64,000 nucleotides of DNA from Paraburkholderia madseniana (GTDB lineage: Bacteria; Pseudomonadota; Gammaproteobacteria; Burkholderiales; Burkholderiaceae), in contig NZ_VOSW01000026.1 of assembly GCF_009690905.1 (NCBI RefSeq), forward strand, positions 1 through 64,000, written 5' to 3'. This document shows positions 25,162 to 35,206 of this stretch, piece after piece. The position numbers and the translations under genes were made by a program. The notes under the pieces were generated by a model. The model had not been told where the DNA came from, searched no databases, and worked only from the letters and a program-made list of their open reading frames with translations. The stretch's first letter is position 1. The number at the start of each line of letters is the position of its first letter.

Positions 25162-28100
25162 ATGACTCCTTTTTTATCGAAGCGGCTGCTGATCAATCTG
25201 GCGGTCGTCGCCGCGGCGGTCGGCGCGAACGCGTTCGTCGCCTATACGCAGATTTGCGGCCAGCGCGACGCCGACGCGCGCATGCTGCTTTCGATGAGCG
25301 TGCGTCAGAACCTCGACGCCTACCATACGGCGCTCGACGGCGGGCTGGCCGCGCTCGGCCGTTTCGAAGCAACGGGCGAGGCCGCGCCTGTCAACGAGGC
25401 CGCCGCCATGGCGGCTTCGCTGGCAGCTCTGGAGCGCGAGTTGCGCGAAGAGCTCGCCGGCGATCCGGCCATGCTCGACACGCTCGCGAGGCTGGGCGCG
25501 GACAGTCACGCGCTGCAACACGATATCGACGATGCGCTCCTGAAGAGCGCCAGCACCACGCCAAACGAGTCGCGCGCCTGGGCGGCGTCGACCTATACGC
25601 ATCTCGGGCTGGGTCTCGGCCGTGTGGAAGACGGTCTGGCGGCGTTGCGCAAACAGGAGAATGAGGCGTTGCAGGCGTCGCTCGCGAGTTCCGCGAACGA
25701 AACCCAGCGCGCCATGTTTCTGCTGATCGTGACGATGCTGGCCGGCAGCGCGCTTCTGATCTTCACGTTCGGCGCCCGCGAAAGCAGTGCGCGGGAGAAA
25801 CTGCGCACGGTGCGCGCGCTCGGCCGCAACGATGAGCGCTTCCGTGGCCTGTTCGACGACCATCCGGTGCCGATGTACATTTTCGATCGCGAGACCTTGC
25901 GCTTTCTCGCCGTCAACGCGGCGGCGATTCAGCAATACGGTTACTCGGAAAGCGAATTCCTCAGCATGACGATTCGCGCGATCCGGCCGAATGGCGAAAT
26001 CTCGCGCCTCGAATCGCACATGCAGCGCAGCGACACCGCGCAACACGGCCGCACGATGGCGGGTGTCTGGCATCACCGGCGCAAGGACGGCTCGACGATC
26101 AGCGCTGACATTTCGTATCACGCACTCAACTTCATGGGCCGCGCCGCTTTCTTCGTGCTGGCCGACGACGTCACCGAACAGATCAATACCGAAGCCGAAG
26201 CGCAGCGTTCGAACCAGATGCTCGAAACGGTGATGGACAACATCCCGCAGCGCATTTTCTGGAAGGATCACGAGTCGCGTTATCTCGGCTGCAATATGGC
26301 GTTTGCGCGCGATGCGGGGCTTTCTTACCCCGAGCAGGTGGTGGGCAAGAGCGACAGCGACATGCCGTGGCGCGCCTTCGCCGACCTGCTGAACGAGCAC
26401 GACAAGGAGGTGGTGACCACCGGCGTGCCGAAGATGAGTTTCGAGGTCGACCTGGTGATCGACGGCGTGCACCGCACCACGGTCACGAGCAAGCTGCCGT
26501 TCACCGACGGCGACGGCCGCGTGATCGGCGTACTCGGTTCGTACACGGACATCACCGAGCGCAAGCGCGCCGATCTGGCTTTGCGTCTGCAAAGCCGCGC
26601 GCTCGATGCGAGCGTCAACGCGATTCTGATTACCGCGCCGTCGCCGTCGGGCAATCTGATCGAATACGTGAACCCCGCGTTCATGCGGATCACCGGCTAC
26701 GATCCCGCCGAAGTGATCGGTCACGATTGCCGTGTGCTGCAGCGCGACGACCGCGACCAGGAAGGCGTCGCCTTGATCCGCCAGGCGCTCGCCGCGAATC
26801 GCGAGGTGAGCGCCGTGGTGCGCAACTATCGCAAGGACGGCGCGCTGTTCTGGAATCAACTGTTCATTGCGCCCGTGCCGAATGCGGAGGGCGTGATTAC
26901 GCACCACATCGGCGTGATCAATGATGTGACGGATCTGATCCGCTATCAGGAACAGCTTGAATATCAGGCCAACTACGACAGTCTCACGCGGCTGCCGAAC
27001 CGCAACCTGCTGCGCGATCGTCTGCAGCATGCGTTGATCGTGGCGCAGCGGCATCACAAGGGCGTCGCTGTCGTGTTCATCGATCTGGACGGCTTCAAGA
27101 ACGTCAACGACAGCCTCGGCCATAGCGTCGGCGACCGCTTGCTGAGCGTGGTCGCCGAACGGCTCGCCCGTTGCACGCGGACCAGCGACACGGTCGCGCG
27201 GCACGGCGGCGACGAGTTCGTGATCGTGATGACCGATACCGTCGACGAGCAGTCGTTGATCGCATGGATGGAGCGGGTGCGCGCATCGATCTCCGAACCG
27301 GTCTGGCTCGACGGCACCGAGTTGTATGTCGGCTGCAGCATGGGCGCGAGCCTCTTCCCGCAGGACGGCGAAGACGCGGAAACGCTGATGAAAAAGGCCG
27401 ACCTCGCGATGTATCGCGCGAAGGACATGGGCCGCAATACGTTCCAGTTCTATCAGCCGGAAATGAATGCGAGCGCCGGCGCGCGCATGAATCTCGAACG
27501 GCGCTTGCGCCGCGCCTTGCGTGACAACGAATTCCTGCTGCACTACCAGCCGCAGGTGGATATCGTGAGCGGGCAGATCGTCGGCACCGAGGCGCTGGTG
27601 CGCTGGCGCGATCCGGAAGTCGGCTTGGTGCTGCCGTCGTTGTTCATTCCGGTGGCAGAAGAGAGCGGGCTGATCGGGCCGCTGTCGGAATGGGTCTTGC
27701 GCGAGGCGTGCCGCCAGAACAAGGCCTGGCAGGACGAAGGATTGCCGCCGGCGCGGGTGTCGGTGAATCTGTCGGCGCGCGTTTTTCAGCAGCGCGATAT
27801 CGCGAAGCTCGTCATGCAGGTGCTCGCCGAGACGGGGCTCGAACCGCAGTATCTTGAACTCGAGCTCACCGAAAGCACCATCATGCGCAATGCCGAGGAG
27901 GCGGTGTTGATGCTCAACGAGCTGCACGCGCTCGGCATCGGCCTCGCCATCGACGACTTCGGCACCGGCTATTCGAGTCTCAGCTATCTGAAGCGCTTCC
28001 CGGTGGACCGGTTGAAGATCGACCGCTCGTTCGTGTCGGATATCGGCGTGTCGGGCGACGATGAAACGATCACCTCGGCGATCATCGCGCTCGCGCATTC

Positions 28101-28272
28101 GCTGAAATTGCAGGTGATCGCGGAAGGCGTGGAGACGTCGGCGCAACTCGACTTTCTGAAGGAACGTGCGTGCGACGAGATGCAGGGCTTCTACTTCGCG
28201 AAGCCGCTGTCGACGGAGGCGATTTCGGCGTTGTTTCAGGGGGGAGTGGGGCGCGAAGCGGAGACGGTGTAG
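25162..28272 (+). CDS. Membrane PAS-GGDEF-EAL cyclic-di-GMP protein
   Basis: A 1,036-residue signalling protein. TM1 (about 10-28) and TM2 (about 190-208) flank a periplasmic helical sensor. Three PAS/PAC blocks follow (about 225-590). The diguanylate cyclase has an intact ARHGGDEFVIVM site and, five residues upstream, an RTSD inhibitory site. The phosphodiesterase domain has TEALVRWRD as EAL motif and the later AIDDFGTGYSSLSYLK. Both active sites look intact, so net activity cannot be predicted. It stands alone after a 232-base gap. Confidence 0.92.
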   Translation: MTPFLSKRLLINLAVVAAAVGANAFVAYTQICGQRDADARMLLSMSVRQNLDAYHTALDGGLAALGRFEATGEAAPVNEAAAMAASLAALERELREELAGDPAMLDTLARLGADSHALQHDIDDALLKSASTTPNESRAWAASTYTHLGLGLGRVEDGLAALRKQENEALQASLASSANETQRAMFLLIVTMLAGSALLIFTFGARESSAREKLRTVRALGRNDERFRGLFDDHPVPMYIFDRETLRFLAVNAAAIQQYGYSESEFLSMTIRAIRPNGEISRLESHMQRSDTAQHGRTMAGVWHHRRKDGSTISADISYHALNFMGRAAFFVLADDVTEQINTEAEAQRSNQMLETVMDNIPQRIFWKDHESRYLGCNMAFARDAGLSYPEQVVGKSDSDMPWRAFADLLNEHDKEVVTTGVPKMSFEVDLVIDGVHRTTVTSKLPFTDGDGRVIGVLGSYTDITERKRADLALRLQSRALDASVNAILITAPSPSGNLIEYVNPAFMRITGYDPAEVIGHDCRVLQRDDRDQEGVALIRQALAANREVSAVVRNYRKDGALFWNQLFIAPVPNAEGVITHHIGVINDVTDLIRYQEQLEYQANYDSLTRLPNRNLLRDRLQHALIVAQRHHKGVAVVFIDLDGFKNVNDSLGHSVGDRLLSVVAERLARCTRTSDTVARHGGDEFVIVMTDTVDEQSLIAWMERVRASISEPVWLDGTELYVGCSMGASLFPQDGEDAETLMKKADLAMYRAKDMGRNTFQFYQPEMNASAGARMNLERRLRRALRDNEFLLHYQPQVDIVSGQIVGTEALVRWRDPEVGLVLPSLFIPVAEESGLIGPLSEWVLREACRQNKAWQDEGLPPARVSVNLSARVFQQRDIAKLVMQVLAETGLEPQYLELELTESTIMRNAEEAVLMLNELHALGIGLAIDDFGTGYSSLSYLKRFPVDRLKIDRSFVSDIGVSGDDETITSAIIALAHSLKLQVIAEGVETSAQLDFLKERACDEMQGFYFAKPLSTEAISALFQGGVGREAETV

Positions 28273-28302
28273 TTCGGCGTTCCGCTCCCCGCTGCGCGTG
28301 CC

Positions 28303-28917
28303 TCAGACGGCAGGCGTATCGATGAATACCGGTAGTTGTTCGGCTACCTTGGAAAATGCCTGCAAGCGCGGATGTGCCGCCTTGGTGACGATCTCCGAAA
28401 AGTACATTTGCGTGAAATTCCACGCGACGGCCACCGCCACGTCCGCCGCGCCGAAATGGCCTGGCTCGATCGGCAGCGGCGCCGCCGCGAGGTCCTCTTC
28501 GAGTTCGCGGTAAGCGGCATGCAATTGCTCGGTCACGCGGGCGACCCACGGCTCATGCTGTTTCTCCTCCGGACGCAGATTGCGTTCGTAGACGATCTGC
28601 ACGGTCTTTTCACAAGCGGCGAGCGCCAGACCCGTTAGGCGCGCGGCGCGCAGGCAGTGCTCCGGCTGTGACGGGAAGATCCGCTGATCCGGCGCGGCGA
28701 GCGTGGCGAGATACTGCAGGATCACCGTCGAGTCCATCACGCTCTGACCGTTGTCGAGGATCAGTGTGGGCGCTTTCACAACCGGGTTGATCTTCGCGAA
28801 CGCTTCATACGTGCTGAACACGGAAATCGACTGGTGCTCGAAGTCGAGCTTCAGCAACTTCATGCAGATAGCGACGCGGCGCACGTAGGGCGAATCCAGC
28901 ATTCCGATCAGTTTCAT
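28303..28917 (-). CDS. Glutathione S-transferase family protein
   Basis: A 204-residue GST. The N-terminal thioredoxin-fold domain shows MKLIGMLDSPYVRRVAICMK with a likely catalytic serine at residue 9, then NPVVKAPTLILDNG with the cis-proline and DSTVILQYL for glutathione binding. The C-terminal half is the helical GST domain. It is divergent from the LysR gene at 29078 with a 160-base shared upstream region, so it is a likely target of that regulator. Confidence 0.9.
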   Translation of the reverse strand: MKLIGMLDSPYVRRVAICMKLLKLDFEHQSISVFSTYEAFAKINPVVKAPTLILDNGQSVMDSTVILQYLATLAAPDQRIFPSQPEHCLRAARLTGLALAACEKTVQIVYERNLRPEEKQHEPWVARVTEQLHAAYRELEEDLAAAPLPIEPGHFGAADVAVAVAWNFTQMYFSEIVTKAAHPRLQAFSKVAEQLPVFIDTPAV

Positions 28918-29077
28918 CTCATTTCCGTTAGAAGATCTATATGGTTGGCCTGAGCGGGCGAAGAGCCGGCTGTTCGCTTGCCAGACGGTACTTGTGATGC
29001 ATCAGACTAATAGATTAAAGCGCTCGGCAAGTCAAAAAAAGCGACATTAATCGACGGTTTACGTCAGAATTTCTTAC

Positions 29078-29983
29078 ATGAAGCCGATCCCGCCCCTCAC
29101 TGCTCTGCGCTGCTTCGAAGCCGTCGCCCGCCTGGGCGGTGTGACTCAGGCCGCGCGCGAATTGCATGTCACGCACTCTGCGGTGAGCCAGCAGATCAAG
29201 GTGCTGGAAGATTCGATGGGCGTTGCGCTGTTCGTGCGCGAAGCGCGCGCCCTGCGGCCTACTGAGGAAGGCCGGCTCTACGCGCTGGAAATACGGTCGG
29301 CGTTGCGCGACATTACGCGGGCGACGCGCCGCGCGCAGGCGCGCCCACACGAAAGCGAGCTGGTCATCGCGACCGTGCCGTCGTTTGCGCAGCATTGGCT
29401 CGTGCCGCGTCTCGCGAGTTTCCGCGAGACACATCCGTACTATCGAATCCGTCTGCTGACGAGTCTGCAGGTCGAGGATTTGCGCCAGGGCGTGAGCGAC
29501 ATCGGCATTCGCATGGGGCAAGGGCATTGGCCCGACGTTGCGCAGCAGAAACTGTTCGACGACGAAGTGCTGGTAGTCGCGGCGCCGCACTTCACGCTCG
29601 CGCCGGGTGGCCGCCTTCCCGTCACCGCCGAGGACGTGATCGCGTGTCCGTTGATCTCCAGCCCCAACACGCCGTGGGCCGACTGGTGCCAGGCGGCGCA
29701 GGTGGCGGAGCCGGCCGCCGAGGCGGTCGTGCTGTCTGCAAACGATTCGAACATCGTGCTGGGCGCGGTTTTGCTGGGGCAGGGCATCGCGCTCGAACGG
29801 CGCAGTCTGGTCGCGCATGCGTTGGCGCGCGGCGATCTGGTACAGATCACCGATATCCGCGTGCCGTACCGGTACCCGTACTGGCTGGTGTGGCAGCAAC
29901 GCGAAATCCTGAACGCGAAGCAGGCGCATTTTGCGCAGTGGATCGAAGCGCAGGTCGACGTCTATTTGCGTAGCGGCGGGTGA
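29078..29983 (+). CDS. LysR family regulator (GcvA-like)
   Basis: A 301-residue LysR-type regulator. The N-terminal winged helix reads ALRCFEAVARLGGVTQAARE and LHVTHSAVSQQIKVLEDSMG, typical of the GcvA branch. The C-terminal periplasmic-binding-like domain senses an effector. LysR genes usually control a divergent neighbour; here that is the GST gene. Effector unknown. Confidence 0.92.
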   Translation: MKPIPPLTALRCFEAVARLGGVTQAARELHVTHSAVSQQIKVLEDSMGVALFVREARALRPTEEGRLYALEIRSALRDITRATRRAQARPHESELVIATVPSFAQHWLVPRLASFRETHPYYRIRLLTSLQVEDLRQGVSDIGIRMGQGHWPDVAQQKLFDDEVLVVAAPHFTLAPGGRLPVTAEDVIACPLISSPNTPWADWCQAAQVAEPAAEAVVLSANDSNIVLGAVLLGQGIALERRSLVAHALARGDLVQITDIRVPYRYPYWLVWQQREILNAKQAHFAQWIEAQVDVYLRSGG

Positions 29984-30198
29984 GATTCGGTGCCGATTGG
30001 CGCGTGCAGGTTGCCGCTCGCGGGGGATTACCGGTTTGCGCGCGAGGGTCAGTCGTATATATTCGGGATTCCCATCTCTGACTTCGCTGGGAACCACAAA
30101 GCATCGATTCACGTGGCGTTGCGCCCGGTTTTCGCTGCTCGCACCTGGGTCATGGGCGCTTCGCCGTCGAATATCTGCCAATCCGACTGGAGAGAAAA

Positions 30199-30525
30199 AT
30201 GACGTCTTCACCTGCAAAGAAATGGGCTGTGCTGTTCGCATCGGTTGTACTGAGTGTGGCTTCGGTTGCACCGGCGTTCGCGCAAAGCGGCGGTAGTGCT
30301 CCGGCGGCCGATGAAGCCGCTGCCGCCACGCCATCGGCCGCGTCCAAGGCAGCCGCCAAGGCGCAACGTAAGGCTGCCCGCAAGCAGGCGCGGGCGAAGA
30401 AAAATGCCGAGTTGAAGCAACTGGAAAGCAACGGGTATAACCCGGCGCGCAACGATCCGAACTATCCGACGGATCTCCAGAACGCGCAGAAGAAGGCGGC
30501 GGCCGCCGCGGCGGCGAGCCAGTAA
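30199..30525 (+). CDS. Secreted Ala/Lys-rich DUF4148-like protein
   Basis: A 108-residue exported protein. Residues 1-28 form a signal peptide ending ASVAPAFAQ. A low-complexity Ala/Lys/Arg stretch follows. The C-terminal ELKQLESNGYNPARNDPNYP pattern matches DUF4148-like periplasmic proteins common in Burkholderia. The ATG at 30199 follows GGAGAGAAAA. A terminator follows 80 bases after the stop. Function unknown. Confidence 0.75.
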   Translation: MTSSPAKKWAVLFASVVLSVASVAPAFAQSGGSAPAADEAAAATPSAASKAAAKAQRKAARKQARAKKNAELKQLESNGYNPARNDPNYPTDLQNAQKKAAAAAAASQ

Positions 30526-30604
30526 GCGGCTGCGGGCCGGATGGAGGTTGCCGGTCCGGTCGTGCTTGTGCTGGGGATCCTGGCAAAGTACGACGTATGA
30601 AGCT

Positions 30605-30632
30605 AAAAGAGGCGCCCAAGCGCCTCTTTTTT
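30605..30632. terminator. Bidirectional terminator between DUF4148-like and thioesterase genes
   Basis: AAAAGAGGCGC pairs with GCGCCTCTTTT around CCAA, with T-runs on both strands. It separates the plus-strand secreted-protein gene from the convergent minus-strand thioesterase gene. Confidence 0.88.
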
Positions 30633-30649
30633 CGTTCAAAGTCTGCCGC

Positions 30650-31045
30650 TCAATCCAGCACCGGCAACGCGCGCGGGCGCCGGTCGCTGTCGGTCGCGAC
30701 GTAGGTCAGGGTCGCCTCGGTCACTTTCACGAGGTCTTCGGTCAGGCTCATGCGCTGCGCGTAAACCTCGACCGCCACCGTCACCGACGTGGTGCCCGTC
30801 TTGACGATATCCGCGTAGAAGCTCAGCAGATCGCCGACGAACACCGGCTGCTTGAAGACAAACGAATTGACCGCGATGGTCGCCACCCGCCCGTTGGCGC
30901 GGCGGCTTGCCGGAATCGAACCGGCGATATCCACTTGCGCCATGATCCAGCCACCGAACACGTCGCCGTGGACATTCGCGTCCGACGGTTGCGGTACGAC
31001 GCGCAGCGCGCAATGCTTTTGCGGAAGTTGAAGGAGATCGGTCAT
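30650..31045 (-). CDS. Acyl-CoA thioesterase, YciA-like hotdog
   Basis: A 131-residue hotdog-fold thioesterase that hydrolyses acyl-CoA. The signature DANVHGDVFGGWIMAQVDIA includes the catalytic aspartate region of the YciA/BACH family, and RVATIAVNSFVFKQPVFVGD follows. The length fits single-hotdog YciA. Substrate range is unknown; family members act on many short- to long-chain CoA esters. Confidence 0.88.
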   Translation of the reverse strand: MTDLLQLPQKHCALRVVPQPSDANVHGDVFGGWIMAQVDIAGSIPASRRANGRVATIAVNSFVFKQPVFVGDLLSFYADIVKTGTTSVTVAVEVYAQRMSLTEDLVKVTEATLTYVATDSDRRPRALPVLD

Positions 31046-31216
31046 GGGGATGAAAAGCGGCGCCAGCCAGCTTCTGCGACAATAGAAAGATCAGGAATTG
31101 TACGGGAAAGCGCCCAGCCGGGTCGCGCGACATAAAGCAGGATGCCAGGTTGGCACGCTGCCGGTCGGCGCGCCGCTGCGAACTCCGTCGCTTCCACACT
31201 CTCCCCAGCCGATCCC

Positions 31217-33106
31217 ATGCGCCGTACGCCCTCGTCCGAACCTTCCCCGATCTCGACCCAGCCACGCAACGACTGGCAAACGATCCTGTCGCTGCTGCCC
31301 TACCTCGCCACCTATAAATGGCGCGTCGGCTTCGCGCTGAGCTGCCTGATCGGCGCGAAGGTCGCCAATCTCGGCGTGCCGATCGTGATGAAACGGATCG
31401 TCGACAGCCTCGCGTCGGTGCAGCATCTCACCGCGCTCGGCCGCGCGCACGATTCGCCGGCCATCGTGCTGCTGGGCGGCGTCGGTTTGCTGGTGGTCGC
31501 CTATGCGGTGGTGAGGTTGTCCACTTCGCTCTTCACCGAACTGCGCGAAATCCTGTTTTCGAAGGTGACCGAAAGCGCGGTGCGGCAACTCGCGCTGAAA
31601 GTGTTCCGCCACTTGCATGCACTGTCTTTGCGGTTCCATCTCGATCGGCAGACGGGCGGCATGTCGCGCGATATCGAACGCGGCACACGCGGCATCACGC
31701 AACTGATTTCGTATTCGCTGTACAGCATCTTGCCGACACTGGTCGAAGTCGGCCTCGTGCTGGGTTTTTTCGTCGTCAAATACGAGGCGTATTACGCGAT
31801 CGTCACGTTCATTGCGCTCGCCGTGTACATCACGTTCACCGTGAAAGTCACCGAATGGCGTACGCATTTTCGCCGCACGATGAACGACCTCGATTCAAAG
31901 GCGAATTCGCGCGCGATCGATTCGCTGCTCAACTACGAGACAGTGAAGTACTTCGGCAATGAAGAGTGGGAAGCACACCGTTACGACGAAAACCTCAAAC
32001 GCTATCGCACGGCAGCGATCAAATCGCAACGCTCCTTGTCGGCGCTGAACTTCGGGCAGCAGGCGATCATCGGCACGGGGCTCGTGTTCATTCTGTGGCG
32101 CGCGACCGAAGGCGTGATGGCCGGGCGCCTCACGCTCGGCGATCTGGTGCTGATCAACACCTTCATGTTGCAGCTCTATATTCCGCTGAATTTTCTCGGC
32201 GTCGTATATCGGGAATTGAAGCAAAGCCTTACCGACATGGATCGCATGTTCACGCTGCTTGGCGCGGCCCAGGAAGTGCCCGATGTGCCTGACGCACCCG
32301 AGCTGCGGGTGAGCGGTGCGCAGGTGCGCTTCGAGCATGTGAACTTCTCGTATGAGCCGGCGCGGCAGATTCTGCACGACGTCAGCTTCACGATTCCGGC
32401 GGGCGGCACCACGGCGGTGGTCGGCCATAGCGGTTCGGGCAAATCGACGCTCGCGCGGCTGATGTTCCGCTTCTACGATCTGGACCGCGCGACGGGCGGC
32501 GCGATCACCATCGACGGTCAGGATATTCGCGATGTCACGCAGGATTCGCTGCGTGCTTCGATCGGCATCGTGCCGCAGGATACGGTGCTGTTCAACGATT
32601 CGATCTACTACAACATCGCTTACGGACGTCCGTCGGCCACGCGCGAGGAAGTGATCGCGGCGGCGCGCGCGGCGCATATTCACGACTTCATCGAAGGGCT
32701 GCCGAAGGGGTACGAGACGCCGGTCGGCGAGCGTGGCCTGAAGTTGTCCGGCGGAGAGAAGCAGCGTGTGGCGATTGCGCGGACCATCCTCAAGAATCCG
32801 CCGATCCTGCTGTTCGACGAGGCGACGTCGGCGCTCGATTCGCGTTCGGAGCGCGCGATCCAGCACGAGCTCGACCAGATCGCCCGCGAGCGCACGACGC
32901 TGATCATCGCCCACCGGCTTTCGACGGTCGTGCACGCGCAGCAGATCATCGTGATGGACAAAGGACGGATCGTCGAGCGTGGGACGCACGCCGAGTTGCT
33001 GCATGCGAACGGGTTGTTCGCGCAGATGTGGGCGTTGCAGCAGCAACGTGCTGCGGAGGCGCCGGAGTCGGCTGAAACGATCGGGGCGGGGGATGGTGGG
33101 CGGTGA
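31217..33106 (+). CDS. Atm1-type ABC exporter (permease-ATPase)
   Basis: A 629-residue half-transporter. Six transmembrane helices fill the first ~330 residues. The nucleotide-binding domain has Walker A GHSGSGKSTLARLM, Q-loop GIVPQDTVLFND, signature LSGGEKQRVAIART and Walker B ILLFDEATSALDS. NYETVKYFGNEEWEAHRYD is the signature of the Atm1/ABCB7/HMT1 branch, which exports glutathione-type compounds. I choose ATG 31217 (MRRTPSSEPS), giving normal length; an upstream ATG at 31142 adds an unlikely leader. Confidence 0.9.
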   Translation: MRRTPSSEPSPISTQPRNDWQTILSLLPYLATYKWRVGFALSCLIGAKVANLGVPIVMKRIVDSLASVQHLTALGRAHDSPAIVLLGGVGLLVVAYAVVRLSTSLFTELREILFSKVTESAVRQLALKVFRHLHALSLRFHLDRQTGGMSRDIERGTRGITQLISYSLYSILPTLVEVGLVLGFFVVKYEAYYAIVTFIALAVYITFTVKVTEWRTHFRRTMNDLDSKANSRAIDSLLNYETVKYFGNEEWEAHRYDENLKRYRTAAIKSQRSLSALNFGQQAIIGTGLVFILWRATEGVMAGRLTLGDLVLINTFMLQLYIPLNFLGVVYRELKQSLTDMDRMFTLLGAAQEVPDVPDAPELRVSGAQVRFEHVNFSYEPARQILHDVSFTIPAGGTTAVVGHSGSGKSTLARLMFRFYDLDRATGGAITIDGQDIRDVTQDSLRASIGIVPQDTVLFNDSIYYNIAYGRPSATREEVIAAARAAHIHDFIEGLPKGYETPVGERGLKLSGGEKQRVAIARTILKNPPILLFDEATSALDSRSERAIQHELDQIARERTTLIIAHRLSTVVHAQQIIVMDKGRIVERGTHAELLHANGLFAQMWALQQQRAAEAPESAETIGAGDGGR

Positions 33107-33175
33107 GTCTTGCGGCGGCGTTGGCGCCGCGTTATCGCACGATACCGCACGGTGCCGCTCGACACCCTGCTGTAC

Positions 33176-33889
33176 TCAGCGCGCGCTCACACGCTGACCC
33201 AAAGTCTGCAGTTGCGCGGGCGTACCGACGTTTTCCCACAAGCCTTCATACAACTCGCCGCTCGCGAGACCGTTTGCAATCGTCTCGCGATAGTAAGGCG
33301 TTAGCGCGCGCCGCGTGCCGCGCGGCAGATCGCGAAACATGCGCGTGTCGTACAGACCGATATTGCCGAACGTGAAGCGCGGTTGCGCCTCGAGCGACAG
33401 CACGCCGTCGACCAGACCAAAGTCGCCGTTCGGATGAAACGCCGGGTTCGGCACCATCACTAGATGCATGCCGGGTTCGCGCAACGCCGCCAGCGTCTCA
33501 GCGCGAGCATTCAGCGCGGCGTAATCGAAATCCGCGTATACGTCACCGCTTACCGCGACGAACACTTCGCTAGCTCCGTCATCTTCGAGCAGCGGCAACG
33601 CCTGCACGACCCCTCCGGCAGTTTCCAATGCTTCATGCTCGGCCGAATAACGCAATTGCACGCCCCAGCGCGAACCGTCGCCGAGCGCGGCCTCGATCTG
33701 CTCGCCGAGCCACGCGTGATTGATCACAATGGTTTGAAAACCGGCGCGCGCGAGGCGTTCGATCTGCCACACGATCAACGGCTTGCCGCCCACTACGAGC
33801 AAAGGCTTCGGGCACGTGTCGGTCAACGGACGCATGCGCTCGCCGCGCCCGGCGGCGAAAATCATCGCTTTCTTCAGAGACATCGTCAT
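33176..33889 (-). CDS. murU: N-acetylmuramate 1-phosphate uridylyltransferase MurU
   Basis: A 237-residue sugar nucleotidyltransferase. The N-terminal AMIFAAGRGERMRPLTDTCP with PKPLLVVGGKPL is the nucleotide-binding signature, and VSGDVYADFDY the metal site. Together with the kinase immediately upstream on the same strand it matches the AmgK-MurU salvage pathway, which makes UDP-MurNAc from recycled MurNAc and bypasses de novo MurA/B. The gap to the kinase gene is three bases. Glucose-1-phosphate thymidylyltransferase-like is an alternative name, but context favours MurU. Confidence 0.85.
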   Translation of the reverse strand: MTMSLKKAMIFAAGRGERMRPLTDTCPKPLLVVGGKPLIVWQIERLARAGFQTIVINHAWLGEQIEAALGDGSRWGVQLRYSAEHEALETAGGVVQALPLLEDDGASEVFVAVSGDVYADFDYAALNARAETLAALREPGMHLVMVPNPAFHPNGDFGLVDGVLSLEAQPRFTFGNIGLYDTRMFRDLPRGTRRALTPYYRETIANGLASGELYEGLWENVGTPAQLQTLGQRVSAR

Positions 33890-33892
33890 CGG

Positions 33893-34984
33893 TCAGAACG
33901 TGTAGCCGACTTCATTCGCGCGGCCTTCGAGCTCGTCGAGCAGCTTGGCGAACGGACGCAGCGGCGCATAGCGTTCCGCGACCTTGCGGGCATGGCCGAT
34001 GAAACGCGGCAGATCCTTCATGTAATGCGGTTTGCTGTCACGGTAGTTGATCCGGCAGAACAGCCCCAGCACCTTGATGTGCCGTTGCAGGCCCATCCAT
34101 TCGAGCTGGCGGTAGAACTCGCCGAAATCCGGATCGACCGGCAGGCCGGCTTTTTTCGCGCGCTCCCAGTAGTACACGAAGCAATCCAGTTCGAATTCTT
34201 CGTCCCAGCCGAGGAAGGCATCGCGCAGCAACGAGGCGACGTCGTAAGTGATCGGGCCGTACACCGCGTCCTGGAAGTCCAGCACGCCGGGATTCACCGG
34301 GTTGGGGGCCGCGGCGACCATCAGATTGCGCGGCATAAAATCACGCAGCATGAACACCTGCGGTTGCGCACGGGCGCTCGCGATCAGCAGCGCGAAGGTG
34401 CGATCGAGCAGCGCACGGGTCTTGTCGTCGACCTCGCGGCCCAGATGGCGGCCGATGAACCACTCAGGCAGCAACTCCATCTCGCGGCGCAGGAAGGCTT
34501 CGTCGAACGGCGGCAGCACGTCTTCGCGCGAGGTGAGCTGCCAGCGGATCAGCGCGTCGAGCGCGTCGCGCATCAAGGTGCGGGCACGGCGCGGGTCATC
34601 GCCGCTTTGCGCCCCGGTGAGCGCGCCGAGGTACGAATCGGTGCCCAGATCGGTGACGAGCATGAAGCCGGCGTCGAAATCGACCTCCAGCACGCGCGGC
34701 ACATGCACGTTGGCGGCCTCGAGCAATTGTGCGATTTGCACAAATTCGCGGCACTTTTCGGGCGGCGGGGCATCGACGGCGATCAGGGTGCCGGCGCTTT
34801 CGCCTTCCGCCGCCTTACCGGCAAGCCGGAAATAGCGGCGAAAACTGGCGTCGGACGAAGCCGGCGCAAGCGTGTCGAGATCGAGCGCATAGCGCGCTGC
34901 GTGGGCGTTCAGCCAGGCCTTGAGCAGTTCAAGGCGGCTGTCGGAGGAATCTTGGGTAGCGTTTTTGGCAGGGGGCAGCGTCAT
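33893..34984 (-). CDS. amgK: Anomeric MurNAc/GlcNAc kinase AmgK
   Basis: A 363-residue aminoglycoside-phosphotransferase-fold kinase. SSDASFRRYFRL near 45 is the N-lobe. The catalytic loop reads MLRDFMPRNLMV, with the DFQDAVYGPITYDVASLL metal-binding stretch downstream. It phosphorylates the anomeric carbon of MurNAc for MurU. I use ATG 34984 (MTLPPAKNAT); a TTG 15 bases upstream is possible. It is divergent from lptD, a common arrangement in this group. Confidence 0.85.
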   Translation of the reverse strand: MTLPPAKNATQDSSDSRLELLKAWLNAHAARYALDLDTLAPASSDASFRRYFRLAGKAAEGESAGTLIAVDAPPPEKCREFVQIAQLLEAANVHVPRVLEVDFDAGFMLVTDLGTDSYLGALTGAQSGDDPRRARTLMRDALDALIRWQLTSREDVLPPFDEAFLRREMELLPEWFIGRHLGREVDDKTRALLDRTFALLIASARAQPQVFMLRDFMPRNLMVAAAPNPVNPGVLDFQDAVYGPITYDVASLLRDAFLGWDEEFELDCFVYYWERAKKAGLPVDPDFGEFYRQLEWMGLQRHIKVLGLFCRINYRDSKPHYMKDLPRFIGHARKVAERYAPLRPFAKLLDELEGRANEVGYTF

Positions 34985-35000
34985 GAAAACCGGCGGCAAA

Positions 35001-35029
35001 TTCAGAGGGGCAACGTCTTGCCATATAAT
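35001..35029 (+). promoter_or_regulatory. Candidate promoter for lptD
   Basis: TTCAGA (35001-35006) and a perfect TATAAT (35024-35029) are separated by 17 bases, directed toward lptD. The start codon is ~180 bases away, leaving a long leader. The -35 is weak. Confidence 0.45.
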
Positions 35030-35206
35030 ACCCCACGACTTTTTTGACGCGACTCACGCCAGCTTTCGCGTGTTCCGCTTTACCGCCCGCCTCATCGTTC
35101 GACAGATTGTAAATATTGATGTGCAGCCGACTGTCACGGTCGGGATGTGCAGGCGGTGGATCGTGACTACAAAAGCTGACGGACGGGCCGATTCGCCAAA
35201 CGATAC

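Noticed and set aside
25174..28146. 990-codon minus-strand frame opposite the GGDEF-EAL gene
   Set aside because: Same antisense effect; the plus strand has intact GGDEF and EAL sites.
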